Of a stretch of 24,355 nt of DNA, positions 5,843 through 14,093 are shown in pieces. This DNA is from a virus. The notes under the pieces are model-generated. The model was not told where the DNA came from. It saw only the letters and a program-made list of their open reading frames with translations, and searched no databases. The position numbers and the translations under genes are program-made. The number at the start of each line of letters is the position of its first letter. Positions within the stretch are counted from its first letter, which is position 1. Location: IMG/VR virus record IMGVR_UViG_3300020165_000150, positions 1 through 24,355 of that record; one strand, given 5' to 3'.

Positions 5843-6447
5843 TGAGAAGTGTATATGACTTTATTGTAGAACCAGTAGGAGAAAGATACGACAACGAGTT
5901 AAAAGTATGTGATAAAAAATTAGTTTTAAATTCTAAAATAGAAAGTCACAAGTTTATAAACAACAAAGCCAAAGTGATATCTGTGCCAATAGCCTTTAAA
6001 ACCCCTATAAGAGTAGGTGATGAAGTTATTATTCACCACAATGTATTTAGAAGATACTATAACCAGAAAGGTAAAGAGGTAAACAGTAGTAAATACTTTA
6101 AAGATAATAGGTACTTCTGTCAATTAGATCAGATATACCTATACGGTAAAGATGACTCGTGGAAACCTTTTAACAATAGATGCTTTGTAGCACCTATAAT
6201 TAATAAGGACGATCTAGAGCTAAAGAAAGAGAAAAACCATATTGGAATACTTAAATATGGTAATAGTTTCTTAGAAGCTCTTAAAATAAACAAAGGAGAT
6301 GTTATAGGCTTTACACCTAACAGCGAATTTGAATTTGTCGTTAACGATGAATTATTATATTGTATGAAATCAAAAGATATTGTAATTAAGTATGAGCACG
6401 AAAAAAACCAAGCTCAGTATAATCCAAGCTGGGCAAAGAGCAGTTGA
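5842..6447 (+). CDS. Tandem GroES-like (Cpn10-like) phage protein
   Basis: 201 residues from ATG 5842; an in-frame TTG at 5839 is rejected. The protein reads as two GroES-like halves. First half: SVYDFIVEPV, then AKVISVP, TPIRVGDEVIIHHNVF (54-69) and YFCQLDQIYLYG. Second half: KPFNNRCFVAPI (108-119), then IGILKYGN, LKINKGDVIGFTPNSEFEF (147-165) and YCMKSKDIVIKYE (173-185). These line up with the E. coli GroES elements PLHDRVIVKR, GEVLAVGNG, VKVGDIVIFNDGYG and LIMSESDILAIV. Homologous proteins are frequent in marine phages, usually unannotated. It could be a double-domain co-chaperonin, like chloroplast Cpn20, or a GroES fold reused in the virion. No obvious GGIVL-type mobile loop is visible. 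The gene is certain; the fold is my inference from aligned patterns. Confidence 0.72.
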   Translation: MRSVYDFIVEPVGERYDNELKVCDKKLVLNSKIESHKFINNKAKVISVPIAFKTPIRVGDEVIIHHNVFRRYYNQKGKEVNSSKYFKDNRYFCQLDQIYLYGKDDSWKPFNNRCFVAPIINKDDLELKKEKNHIGILKYGNSFLEALKINKGDVIGFTPNSEFEFVVNDELLYCMKSKDIVIKYEHEKNQAQYNPSWAKSS

Positions 6448-6661
6448 GGAATTAATAAAGGTAGCTAAAGAACCTATAGTAGATTCAGGTGATGATATAA
6501 CTGCTGATAGATTAAAGAATGCTGCTGCTACAAAGAAGCTAGCCATATTTGACGCTTTTGAAATACTAACTCGTATTGAAGAAGAAAAAAGTATGATAAA
6601 TGAAAGTGGTAATACTAAAGAAAAATCTTTTAAAGGTTTTGCAGAAGGAAGATCTAAGTGA
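6392..6661 (+). CDS. Conserved small protein upstream of terminase (small-terminase candidate)
   Basis: 89 residues, helical. KLSIIQAGQRAVEELIKVAK, then DDITADRLKNAAATKKLAIF and DAFEILTRIEEEKSM, ending KGFAEGRSK. This pattern ('ITADR.KNAAATKKLA.FDAF.I..RI', '...GFAE.RSK') is one I recall directly ahead of terL in many marine phages. Position and helical character make it a candidate small terminase subunit or packaging factor, but it lacks a clear helix-turn-helix. It begins 56 bases inside the preceding gene and its TGA overlaps the terL ATG by one base (TGATG), so expression is coupled to TerL. Confidence 0.8.
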   Translation: MSTKKTKLSIIQAGQRAVEELIKVAKEPIVDSGDDITADRLKNAAATKKLAIFDAFEILTRIEEEKSMINESGNTKEKSFKGFAEGRSK

Positions 6662-8886
6662 TGTACGAACAAACATTAGTAAAGACTCTCGACAATTATA
6701 TAAAGCCGGGTATTATAAAGAAAAATAACAGATACAAGAAGTGGAGTTATGGTTATGATCCTGAACATGATATAGTCATTATCAGCAGAGATGGTACTCT
6801 AGGTGAAGTTATACAGATACAAAACTTAGTTATAGGATTACCTTTGGAACCCGAAAAGGTATATAAACGTTCTAATAAAAAGCAAGAGCAAAAGTGGGAG
6901 AAATTAGATTATCCTAAAGAGCTTTTAAAAATAAAAAGCGTATTTGATTGGGATAAATACCCTAATGCGTTTAAAGAAAAATGGTATGATTATATTGATG
7001 AAGAGTTTAAGAGAAGGGAGCAAGGTTTTTGGTTTAAAAACAATGGTAATAGCAATTATATTACTGGTACTCACTATATGTTCTTGCAGTGGTCCAAGAT
7101 TGATGTTGGGGCAGCAGACTATAGGGAATCAAATAGATTATTCTTTATCTTCTGGGAAGCTTGTAAAGCGGATATACGGTGTTACGGAATGTGCTATCTT
7201 AAGAACAGACGGTCAGGTTTCTCTTTCATGGCGTCAAGCGAGACAGTTAACCTTGCTACAATATCCACAGATTCAAGATTTGGCATTTTATCAAAGTCAG
7301 GACAAGACGCTAAAAAGATGTTTACTGATAAGGTCGTCCCCATCTCAGTTAATTATCCCTTCTTCTTCAAACCAATCCAGGACGGTATGGACAGGCCAAA
7401 GACAGAACTCGCGTATAGGGTACCAGCGTCGAAACTTACAAGAAAAAAACTCGACGAGGGTATTGCATCAGAGGAGAAGCAGGGTCTCGACACAACAATC
7501 GACTGGAAGAACACCGGGGACAACTCGTATGATGGTGAAAAACTAAAGATACTAGTACACGATGAAAGTGGTAAATGGGAAAGACCTGACAACATACTAA
7601 ACAACTGGAGAGTTACAAAAACATGTTTACGTTTAGGTAAAAAAATAGTGGGTAAGTGTATGATGGGTTCGACATCAAACGCTTTAGACAAAGGTGGTGC
7701 TAATTTTAAAAAATTATATTATGCTTCAGACGTCAGGGAGAGAAACCGCAACGGACAGACTAGCTCAGGACTATATAGTTTGTTCATACCTATGGAATGG
7801 AATTACGAAGGATTCATCGACGCTTATGGAGTACCTGTATTCGATACGCCAAGTGAAAAGGTTATCGATCCAACAGGTGAATTAATACTTACAGGAGTAA
7901 TAGAGCATTGGGAAAATGAAGTTGATGGTTTAAAAAATGATCAAGACGGATTAAATGAATATTATCGTCAGTTTCCAAGAACTGAAAAACACGCTTTTAG
8001 AGACGAAGCTAAATTATCTTTATATAACTTAACTAAAATATACGAACAAATAGATTACAATGAAGAAGTTAAAAATAAAAGCTTAGTTACAAGAGGTAGT
8101 TTTCAATGGAGAGGTGATGTAAAAGATACGGTTGTAGAGTTTAAACCAAACAATAACGGTAGATTTTATGTGTCTTGGATTCCATCTATGAATTTACAAA
8201 ACAATGTTATTGTAAAGAATGGTCTTAAATATCCTGGTAGTGAGCATATAGGTGCTTTTGGATGTGATAGCTACGATATATCAGGTACAGTTGATAAAAG
8301 AGGTTCCAACGGATCTTTACACGGTTTAACTAAGTTCAATATGGATAACGCTCCATCTAACATGTTTTTTCTTGAGTATATAGCTAGGCCACAAACTGCT
8401 GAAATATTTTTTGAAGACGTGCTCATGGCTTTGCATTTCTATGGTATGCCAATACTAGCGGAGAATAACAAACCAAGACTGTTATATTATTTAAGAAGAA
8501 GAGGTTATAGAAACTTCTCAATAAATAGACCTGACAAAGCGTACAATAAATTATCAGTAACTGAAAAAGAAATTGGTGGTATACCAAATTCAAGCGAGGA
8601 TATAAAACAAGCTCACGCAGCTTCTATTGAAACATACATAGAAGATCACGTTGGTTATACTGGCGAAGGTTATGGTCAAATGTATTTTCAAAGAACACTA
8701 GAAGACTGGGCAAGATTCAATATAAACAATAGAACAAAGCATGATGCTACAATAAGTTCTGGACTCGCAGCTATGGCTTGTAATAAAAATAAATATTCAC
8801 CGGTTTATAAAGTTCAAAAAAATAAAGTACAACTATCATTTAACCGATATGATAACAATGGAAGTATTTCAAAAATAATAAAATAA
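6661..8886 (+). CDS. terL: Terminase large subunit (packaging ATPase/nuclease)
   Basis: 741 residues from ATG 6661; an in-frame GTG at 6658 is rejected. It pumps DNA into the prohead and cuts it. The ATPase has a deviant Walker A, LKNRRSGFSFMASSE (180-194), of the 'KxRRxGxS' type seen in crAss-like phages; Walker B LKILVHDE (295-302); and coupling motif GSTSN (336-340). The RuvC-like nuclease has GCDSYDIS (534-541), Glu601 in ILAENNKPRLL, and Asp695 in KHDATISSG, giving likely metal ligands Asp536, Glu601 and Asp695. A roughly 170-residue N-terminal extension makes it longer than typical TerL (about 450-600). A high-GC block with different codon use covers residues about 170-295, between the Walker motifs. 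The portal start follows the stop with no gap. Confidence 0.95.
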   Translation: MYEQTLVKTLDNYIKPGIIKKNNRYKKWSYGYDPEHDIVIISRDGTLGEVIQIQNLVIGLPLEPEKVYKRSNKKQEQKWEKLDYPKELLKIKSVFDWDKYPNAFKEKWYDYIDEEFKRREQGFWFKNNGNSNYITGTHYMFLQWSKIDVGAADYRESNRLFFIFWEACKADIRCYGMCYLKNRRSGFSFMASSETVNLATISTDSRFGILSKSGQDAKKMFTDKVVPISVNYPFFFKPIQDGMDRPKTELAYRVPASKLTRKKLDEGIASEEKQGLDTTIDWKNTGDNSYDGEKLKILVHDESGKWERPDNILNNWRVTKTCLRLGKKIVGKCMMGSTSNALDKGGANFKKLYYASDVRERNRNGQTSSGLYSLFIPMEWNYEGFIDAYGVPVFDTPSEKVIDPTGELILTGVIEHWENEVDGLKNDQDGLNEYYRQFPRTEKHAFRDEAKLSLYNLTKIYEQIDYNEEVKNKSLVTRGSFQWRGDVKDTVVEFKPNNNGRFYVSWIPSMNLQNNVIVKNGLKYPGSEHIGAFGCDSYDISGTVDKRGSNGSLHGLTKFNMDNAPSNMFFLEYIARPQTAEIFFEDVLMALHFYGMPILAENNKPRLLYYLRRRGYRNFSINRPDKAYNKLSVTEKEIGGIPNSSEDIKQAHAASIETYIEDHVGYTGEGYGQMYFQRTLEDWARFNINNRTKHDATISSGLAAMACNKNKYSPVYKVQKNKVQLSFNRYDNNGSISKIIK
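7170..7545 (+). other. High-GC, codon-shifted patch inside terL
   Basis: Within terL, bases about 7170-7545 use C/G-ending codons (ATC, CTC, GTC, CCC, TTC, GAC, AAG, ACC) that are rare in the flanks. By hand count, 7381-7500 is 59/120 G+C (49%), against 18/60 (30%) at 8521-8580. The reading frame and protein motifs continue unbroken. A second, weaker island of similar codons lies near 7730-7770. The likely explanation is allelic replacement from another phage. Confidence 0.7.
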
Positions 8887-11307
8887 ATGATTTATACTAA
8901 CACAAACAGTTCTTTCCCTAGTCAGGTAGTACCAGACTCAGAAAAGCAAAGCTTAGAATATGGCTATGCTGTAGGTAGAGCTATTGAAGACGAATGGTTT
9001 AAAGGTGATAGAGGAACTAATATTGGCGGTAGATTTGCAAGTAATTGGCAATACTTTCACAAGTTAAGACTTTATGCTAGAGGAGAGCAGTCTGTTCAAA
9101 AGTACAAAGATGAGTTATCTATAAATGGTGACTTAAGTTACTTAAACCTAGACTGGAAACCTGTAGCTGTATTATCTAAGTTTGTTGACATCGTTGTTAA
9201 CGGTATGACAGATAAGGGTTATGAAATAAAATCATTTGCATCAGATCCGTTTGCTGTAAAAGAAAGAACACAACACGCTACTGATTTAGCTGAAGATGCT
9301 TTTTCACAAAACATAATACAAGAAGCACAACAAAACTTTGGTATAGATTTAAGTAGAACTAATGTACCAGCTGATCAATTACCAAAAAGTAAAGAAGAAC
9401 TAGAACTGCACATGCAGTTGACATATAAACAAGCTATAGAAATAGCTGAAGAAGAACTTATAAATAACGTATTAGATTATAATAAGTACGAGGAGGTTAA
9501 AAAAAGAGTGGCTTATGATTTAGTCGTACTTGGTGTTGGTGCTAGTAAAACTGATTTTAATTTAGCTAACGGGGTTACTGTTGATTATGTAGATCCAGTT
9601 AATTTAGTACACTCTTACACTGAAGATCCAAACTTTGAAGATATATACTACGTAGGCGAAGTAAAAAGTGTACCATTAGAAGAGGTTAAAAAGCAATTTT
9701 CACACCTTACAGATAAAGATCTTATAGAGATACAGCAATATCCTGGCGACTCAAACTATACCAGAAACTTCAATGGTCAAGACAGTAGTTATGATAACGT
9801 TCAGGTTCTTTATTTTGAATACAAGACTTATAGTAATCAAGTATTTAAAATAAAACAAACAGATCAAGGGTTAGAAAAGGCTCTAGAAAAAGATGACAGT
9901 TTTAACCCGCCAGAGAGTGATAATTTTAATAGAGTTAGTAGGTCTATAGAGGTATTATATAGTGGTGCTAAAATACTAGGTTATGACAAAATGCTTAAAT
10001 GGGAACTAGCAGAAAATATGACCAGACCTTTTAGTGATCAGACTAGGGTTAATATGAACTACACTATATCTGCTCCTAGAATGTACAAAGGTAGAGTTGA
10101 GAGTATAGTTAGTAAGACTATTGGTTTTGCTGATATGATACAGTTAACTCACTTGAAAATACAACAAGTGCTAGCGCGTATGGTACCAGATGGTGTTTTT
10201 GTTGATGTTGATGGATTGGCTGAGGTTGATCTTGGTAACGGAACAAACTACAATCCGCAAGAAGCTCTTAATATGTATTTTCAAACTGGTAGTATAGTTG
10301 GTAGATCACTAACACAAGATGGTGACCCTAATAGAGCTAAAGTACCTATACAAGAATTACAAACATCGTCAGGTATGAGCAAAATACAAGCGCTTATACA
10401 GACTTATCAGTATTACTTACAAATGATAAGAGATGTAACAGGACTTAATGAAGCTAGAGACGGTAGTCAACCAGCAAAAGATTCTTTAGTTGGTTTACAA
10501 AAACTAGCAGCGGCTGCTTCAAATACAGCGACTAAACATATACTTCAGTCATTAATGTATATCACTGTTAGAATATGTGAAAATATAAGTCTAAGAGCAG
10601 CTGATATGTTAAACTTCCCTTTAACTAAAAACGCTTTAATGAATTCAATAAGTAGCTTCAACGTGAATACGCTTGAGCAGATTGAGAAACTAAATATGCA
10701 CGAGTTTGGTATATTCTTAGATTTAGAGCCTGATGAAGAGGAGAAGCAAATACTAGAGAGAAACATACAAATAGCATTGCAGTCTGGAGGTATTGATCTT
10801 GAAGACGTTATAGATTTAAGGCAGATATCCAATATCAAGTTAGCTAATCAAATGCTTAAAATAAAACGTAAGCAAAAAATGGAAGCTGACAAGCAGGCGC
10901 AGATGCAAAACATACAAGCGCAAGCGCAGGCAAATGCTGAGTCCGCTGAAAAAGCCGCTATGTCTGAAGTGCAGAAGCAACAAGCGTTAGCTCAAACAAC
11001 TCTTCAAATAGAACAAGGCAAATCTCAGTTTGAAATGCAACGCATGCAGGCTGAAGCTCAAATTAAGAAAGAGCTTATGGCAGAAGAGTTTAATTATAAT
11101 ATTCAGTTAGCTAAAGCAAGGGCTGATGCTGAAAAAGTAAAAGAAAAAGATATAGAAGATCGTAAAGACGAAAGAACTAGAATACAAGCTACACAGCAGT
11201 CAGAGCTTATAGCACAACGTCAGAACGATGAACTACCTAAGAATTTTGAGTCGTCAGGTTTTGACTCACTAGGCGGATTTGGATTAGAACAATTCGACCC
11301 TAGATAA
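8887..11307 (+). CDS. Portal protein
   Basis: 806 residues; it forms the ring through which DNA enters and leaves the head. Portal-type features: N-terminal wing FASNWQYFHKLRLYARGEQS, then LDWKPVAVLSKFVDIVVNGM, as in crAss-like and related podoviral portals; a clip/stem region with VKKRVAYDLVVLGVGASKTD and NGVTVDYVDPVNLVHSYT; and a late helical region QALIQTYQYYLQMIRDVTGL followed by NEARDGSQPAKDSLVGLQKL. The C-terminal ~150 residues (about 650-790) are a long Ala/Gln/Lys-rich coiled coil, which may form a barrel. ATG 8887 directly follows the terL stop. Length and order (terL-portal-scaffold-capsid) fit. Confidence 0.92.
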   Translation: MIYTNTNSSFPSQVVPDSEKQSLEYGYAVGRAIEDEWFKGDRGTNIGGRFASNWQYFHKLRLYARGEQSVQKYKDELSINGDLSYLNLDWKPVAVLSKFVDIVVNGMTDKGYEIKSFASDPFAVKERTQHATDLAEDAFSQNIIQEAQQNFGIDLSRTNVPADQLPKSKEELELHMQLTYKQAIEIAEEELINNVLDYNKYEEVKKRVAYDLVVLGVGASKTDFNLANGVTVDYVDPVNLVHSYTEDPNFEDIYYVGEVKSVPLEEVKKQFSHLTDKDLIEIQQYPGDSNYTRNFNGQDSSYDNVQVLYFEYKTYSNQVFKIKQTDQGLEKALEKDDSFNPPESDNFNRVSRSIEVLYSGAKILGYDKMLKWELAENMTRPFSDQTRVNMNYTISAPRMYKGRVESIVSKTIGFADMIQLTHLKIQQVLARMVPDGVFVDVDGLAEVDLGNGTNYNPQEALNMYFQTGSIVGRSLTQDGDPNRAKVPIQELQTSSGMSKIQALIQTYQYYLQMIRDVTGLNEARDGSQPAKDSLVGLQKLAAAASNTATKHILQSLMYITVRICENISLRAADMLNFPLTKNALMNSISSFNVNTLEQIEKLNMHEFGIFLDLEPDEEEKQILERNIQIALQSGGIDLEDVIDLRQISNIKLANQMLKIKRKQKMEADKQAQMQNIQAQAQANAESAEKAAMSEVQKQQALAQTTLQIEQGKSQFEMQRMQAEAQIKKELMAEEFNYNIQLAKARADAEKVKEKDIEDRKDERTRIQATQQSELIAQRQNDELPKNFESSGFDSLGGFGLEQFDPR

Positions 11308-11338
11308 AAAAACTTTATTAATTTTATATTATTATATT

Positions 11339-12535
11339 ATGTCAGAACAAACAGTAAAACAAGAAGGTGAATTTAAATTAAAAAAGAAAAAGACACCTAA
11401 AAAACTAAGTACACCTACTAGTAATGTTACAAAGGTAAACATGAAAGAGCCTTTAATAGATACTGATCAGGAGGTTAAAAAAGTTATTATTAAAAACGAA
11501 GATAATGCCATTCACTCACAAGAGACAAATGATAGCAATGTTGCTGTCAAAGAACAAGAAGACAGTAGCAACAGCGAAGGAGTGGTTGAAGAAGTACGGG
11601 CCACCGAAGAAGAATTAGATTCACCTATACAATTAATTGATAGTACGGAAGAGCAGGTTAGTGAAACAGTAGCAGAATATAAAGAAGCTGTTAGAGATGA
11701 AAAAGTGCTAGGTAAACCTCTACCAGAAAACATCGAAAAACTAGTTACTTTTATGGAAGAGACTGGTGGAGATATAAACGATTATGTTAGATTAAATGCT
11801 GATTACTCAACTGTAGATAATAACACATTAATAAGAGAATATTATAAACAAACTAAACCTTATTTAGAAGGTGAAGATATTGATCTGATGCTAGAAGATT
11901 TTTCATATGATGAAGATATTGATGAGCAGAAAGATATACGCAAAAAGAAACTTGCGTTTAAAGAAGAAGTTGCAAAAGCTAGAAACTTTTTAGAGGAAAC
12001 AAAGAGTAAATATTACGATGAGATCAAGTTGAGACCAGGCGTAACTCAAGACCAACAAAAAGCTACTGACTTTTTTAACCGATATAATGAAGAGCAGGAG
12101 GCTGGTAAAGCAAAACACTCGGAATTTTTAAAACGTACTAATGAACTATTAACTAATGACTTCAAAGGTTTTGATTTCAATATTGGTGAAAATAAGTTTA
12201 GGTACAGCGTAAAAAATCCACAAAAGGTAGCAGAAGCACAATCTGATATCTCTAACTTCATTGGGACGTTCCTAAATGACAAAGGAGAGGTTAAAGATAC
12301 TAAAGGTTACCACAAAGCTTTATACGCTGCTAGAAACGCTGATACGATAGCACAACATTTTTACGAGCAAGGCAAAGCCGACGCTGTTAAAGATGTTATG
12401 GTTAAATCAAAAAACATTTCAACTGAGCCTAGAAAAACTAGCAGTGGTGATGTTTTTATAAATGGTTTAAAAGTAAAAGCTATTTCTGGTGCTGACTCTA
12501 CAAAATTAAAAGTAAAAACTAGAAAATTTAACTAA
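11339..12535 (+). CDS. Probable capsid scaffolding protein
   Basis: 398 residues between portal and major capsid protein, the usual scaffold position. A short basic start (EFKLKKKKTPKKLS) is followed by a long acidic, disordered region (about 40-130). Then comes a helical core with LPENIEKLVTFMEETGGDIN, DYVRLNADYSTVDNNTLIRE, and RNFLEETKSKYYDEIKLRPG, which I recall as conserved in marine phages at this position. The end is basic (GLKVKAIS, then TKLKVKTRKFN), as in scaffolds that bind capsid protein through a positive C-terminus. There is no protease motif, so maturation cleavage is not predicted from this gene. The leader before ATG 11339 is AT-only (31 bases). Confidence 0.82.
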   Translation: MSEQTVKQEGEFKLKKKKTPKKLSTPTSNVTKVNMKEPLIDTDQEVKKVIIKNEDNAIHSQETNDSNVAVKEQEDSSNSEGVVEEVRATEEELDSPIQLIDSTEEQVSETVAEYKEAVRDEKVLGKPLPENIEKLVTFMEETGGDINDYVRLNADYSTVDNNTLIREYYKQTKPYLEGEDIDLMLEDFSYDEDIDEQKDIRKKKLAFKEEVAKARNFLEETKSKYYDEIKLRPGVTQDQQKATDFFNRYNEEQEAGKAKHSEFLKRTNELLTNDFKGFDFNIGENKFRYSVKNPQKVAEAQSDISNFIGTFLNDKGEVKDTKGYHKALYAARNADTIAQHFYEQGKADAVKDVMVKSKNISTEPRKTSSGDVFINGLKVKAISGADSTKLKVKTRKFN

Positions 12536-12549
12536 AAAATTAAACAAAA

Positions 12550-14010
12550 ATGGCTTTAACTCCAACATTTGGTTCATTGAAACCATCTCAAAAACAAGAA
12601 ATTTTAGATAGCAATTATCTAAAGTTTAACGACGGCGCTGGCGCTGGCGACACTGATACTTTTGCACAACAATACTTACCAGAGATCTACGAACAAGAAG
12701 TAGAGCGTTATGGAAACAGAACTTTATCTGGATTCTTAAGAATGGTAGGTGCTGAAATGCCAATGAGTTCTGATCAAGTAATTTGGTCTGAGCAAAATAG
12801 ATTACATATTTCTTATGAAGCATGTACTAACGACCAAGTAAATACAATCACAATTCCAGTTGCTTTAAATCCAGCTGACCCTAAAGACTACGTTGCAAAC
12901 GTTGTGTCTCCAGGAGCTACTATTGTAGCAATGGATGCTACAGGTGCTGAATTAAAAGCTGTTGTAACTGCTTCTAACTTAACTACAGGTGCTTTGACAG
13001 TAGCTCCTTATACTGCTGTAAATACAGCTTCTTTAGCTACTACAGGTGTTAAGATATTTGTATTTGGATCTGAATATGGAAAAGGTTCAACTACTCCTAA
13101 CTCTACCGTGACTGCAGGTGCTGCTGACGGATATGTATCTATTGATCCTTCTTTTACACAATTCTCTAACTCACCAATCATCATCAGAAATAAATACGTT
13201 GTAAACGGATCTGATATGGCTCAAATCGGTTGGGTAGAAGTTGCTACTGAAGACGGAACATCTGGGTATTTATGGTACTTAAAAGCTGAATCTGAAACAA
13301 GATTACGTTTTGAAGACTACTTAGAAATGTCTGTTGTTGAAGGTGAAAAAGCTAGTGTTGCAGGTGCTGGAGGAGCTGCTGCTGCTGGTTATAAAGGTAC
13401 TCAAGGTTTATTTGCTGCTGTTGAAGACAGAGGTAATGTAAACGTAGGGTTTACAGCTGCTAACGGATTAGGTCAGTTTGATGAAATCCTTAAGAACTTA
13501 GATACTCAAGGAGCTATTGAAGAAAACATGTTATTCTTACAAAGACAAACTTCTTTGGATTTTGACGATATGTTAGCTGATTTATCTGCTGGAGCACAAG
13601 GTGGAACTGCTTATGGTTTATTTGAAAACTCTGAGGAGATGGCATTAAACTTAGGTTTCTCTGGATTCAGAAGAGGTTCTTATGACTTCTACAAAACTGA
13701 CTGGAAATACCTAAACGATGCTTCTACTCGTGGAGCTATAACTGGAGTATCTTCTATCGAAGGTGTATTAGTACCAGCTGGAACTTCTACAGTTTACGAT
13801 CAAATATTAGGTACTAACATTAGACGTCCTTTCTTACACGTAAGATATAGAGCTTCTCAAGCAAATGACAGAAGAATGAAGCAATGGGTAACTGGTTCTG
13901 CCGGTGGCGCTGCTACATCTGATCTAGATGCTATGGAAGTAAACTTCTTATCTGAAAGATGTTTATGTGTACAAGGTGCTAACAACTTTGTATTATTCAA
14001 AGGTGTGTAA
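12550..14010 (+). CDS. Major capsid protein
   Basis: 486 residues, presumed HK97 fold. Typical N-terminal helix: FNDGAGAGDTDTFAQQYLPE, then IYEQEVERYGNRTLSGFLRM. Later segments include EDYLEMSVVEGEKASVAG, GLGQFDEILKNLDTQGAIEE, and a C-terminal EVNFLSERCLCVQGANNFVL. Codon choice is unlike its neighbours: only 3 of 19 Ile codons are ATA (GroES has 8 of 9), with many GCT, TCT, AAC and TAC codons, as expected for the most abundant virion protein. The leader AAAAATTAAACAAAA precedes ATG 12550. A GC-rich hairpin lies directly downstream. Position after the scaffold and the high-expression codon use support the call; I did not identify the fold by a specific signature. Confidence 0.9.
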   Translation: MALTPTFGSLKPSQKQEILDSNYLKFNDGAGAGDTDTFAQQYLPEIYEQEVERYGNRTLSGFLRMVGAEMPMSSDQVIWSEQNRLHISYEACTNDQVNTITIPVALNPADPKDYVANVVSPGATIVAMDATGAELKAVVTASNLTTGALTVAPYTAVNTASLATTGVKIFVFGSEYGKGSTTPNSTVTAGAADGYVSIDPSFTQFSNSPIIIRNKYVVNGSDMAQIGWVEVATEDGTSGYLWYLKAESETRLRFEDYLEMSVVEGEKASVAGAGGAAAAGYKGTQGLFAAVEDRGNVNVGFTAANGLGQFDEILKNLDTQGAIEENMLFLQRQTSLDFDDMLADLSAGAQGGTAYGLFENSEEMALNLGFSGFRRGSYDFYKTDWKYLNDASTRGAITGVSSIEGVLVPAGTSTVYDQILGTNIRRPFLHVRYRASQANDRRMKQWVTGSAGGAATSDLDAMEVNFLSERCLCVQGANNFVLFKGV

Positions 14011-14030
14011 TCACTAAACAAATGTAATTC

Positions 14031-14057
14031 TTACCCTCGTTGAACTAACGGGGGTAA
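14031..14057 (+). terminator. Stem-loop after the capsid gene (terminator or mRNA-stabilising hairpin)
   Basis: TTACCCTCGTT (14031-14041) pairs with AACGGGGGTAA (14047-14057): an 11-bp stem with one G-U wobble and a 5-base loop (GAACT). It starts 20 bases after the capsid stop. The sequence after it (TTATTACCCTTATAAATTATT) is T-rich but not a clean T-run. It would limit read-through or protect the 3' end of abundant capsid mRNA. Confidence 0.75.
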
Positions 14058-14068
14058 TTATTACCCTT
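14050..14068 (+). other. Alternative hairpin sharing the capsid terminator's 3' arm
   Basis: GGGTAA (14052-14057) can also pair with TTACCC (14061-14066) across a 3-base loop, extended by two G-U pairs (14051/14067 and 14050/14068). The motif TTACCCT thus occurs on both sides of the G-rich arm (14031-14037 and 14061-14067), so two structures compete for it. Confidence 0.5.
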
Positions 14069-14093
14069 ATAAATTATTTAATTATATTATATT

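Noticed and set aside
6658-6660. GTG as the terL start, and likewise TTG 5839 for the tandem GroES-like gene
   Set aside because: In both cases the next codon is an ATG that overlaps the previous stop by one base (TGATG), the standard joint in this genome.
6944-7546. 200-codon open + strand frame overlapping terL
   Set aside because: Out of frame with the conserved Walker A region; it is open because the high-GC patch has few TAA/TAG/TGA in that frame. Translation is Arg/Gln/Ser-rich without a family.
7353-7691. - strand open frame (112 codons) antisense to terL
   Set aside because: Also a by-product of the GC patch; Ser/Phe/Pro-rich shadow translation and no leader.
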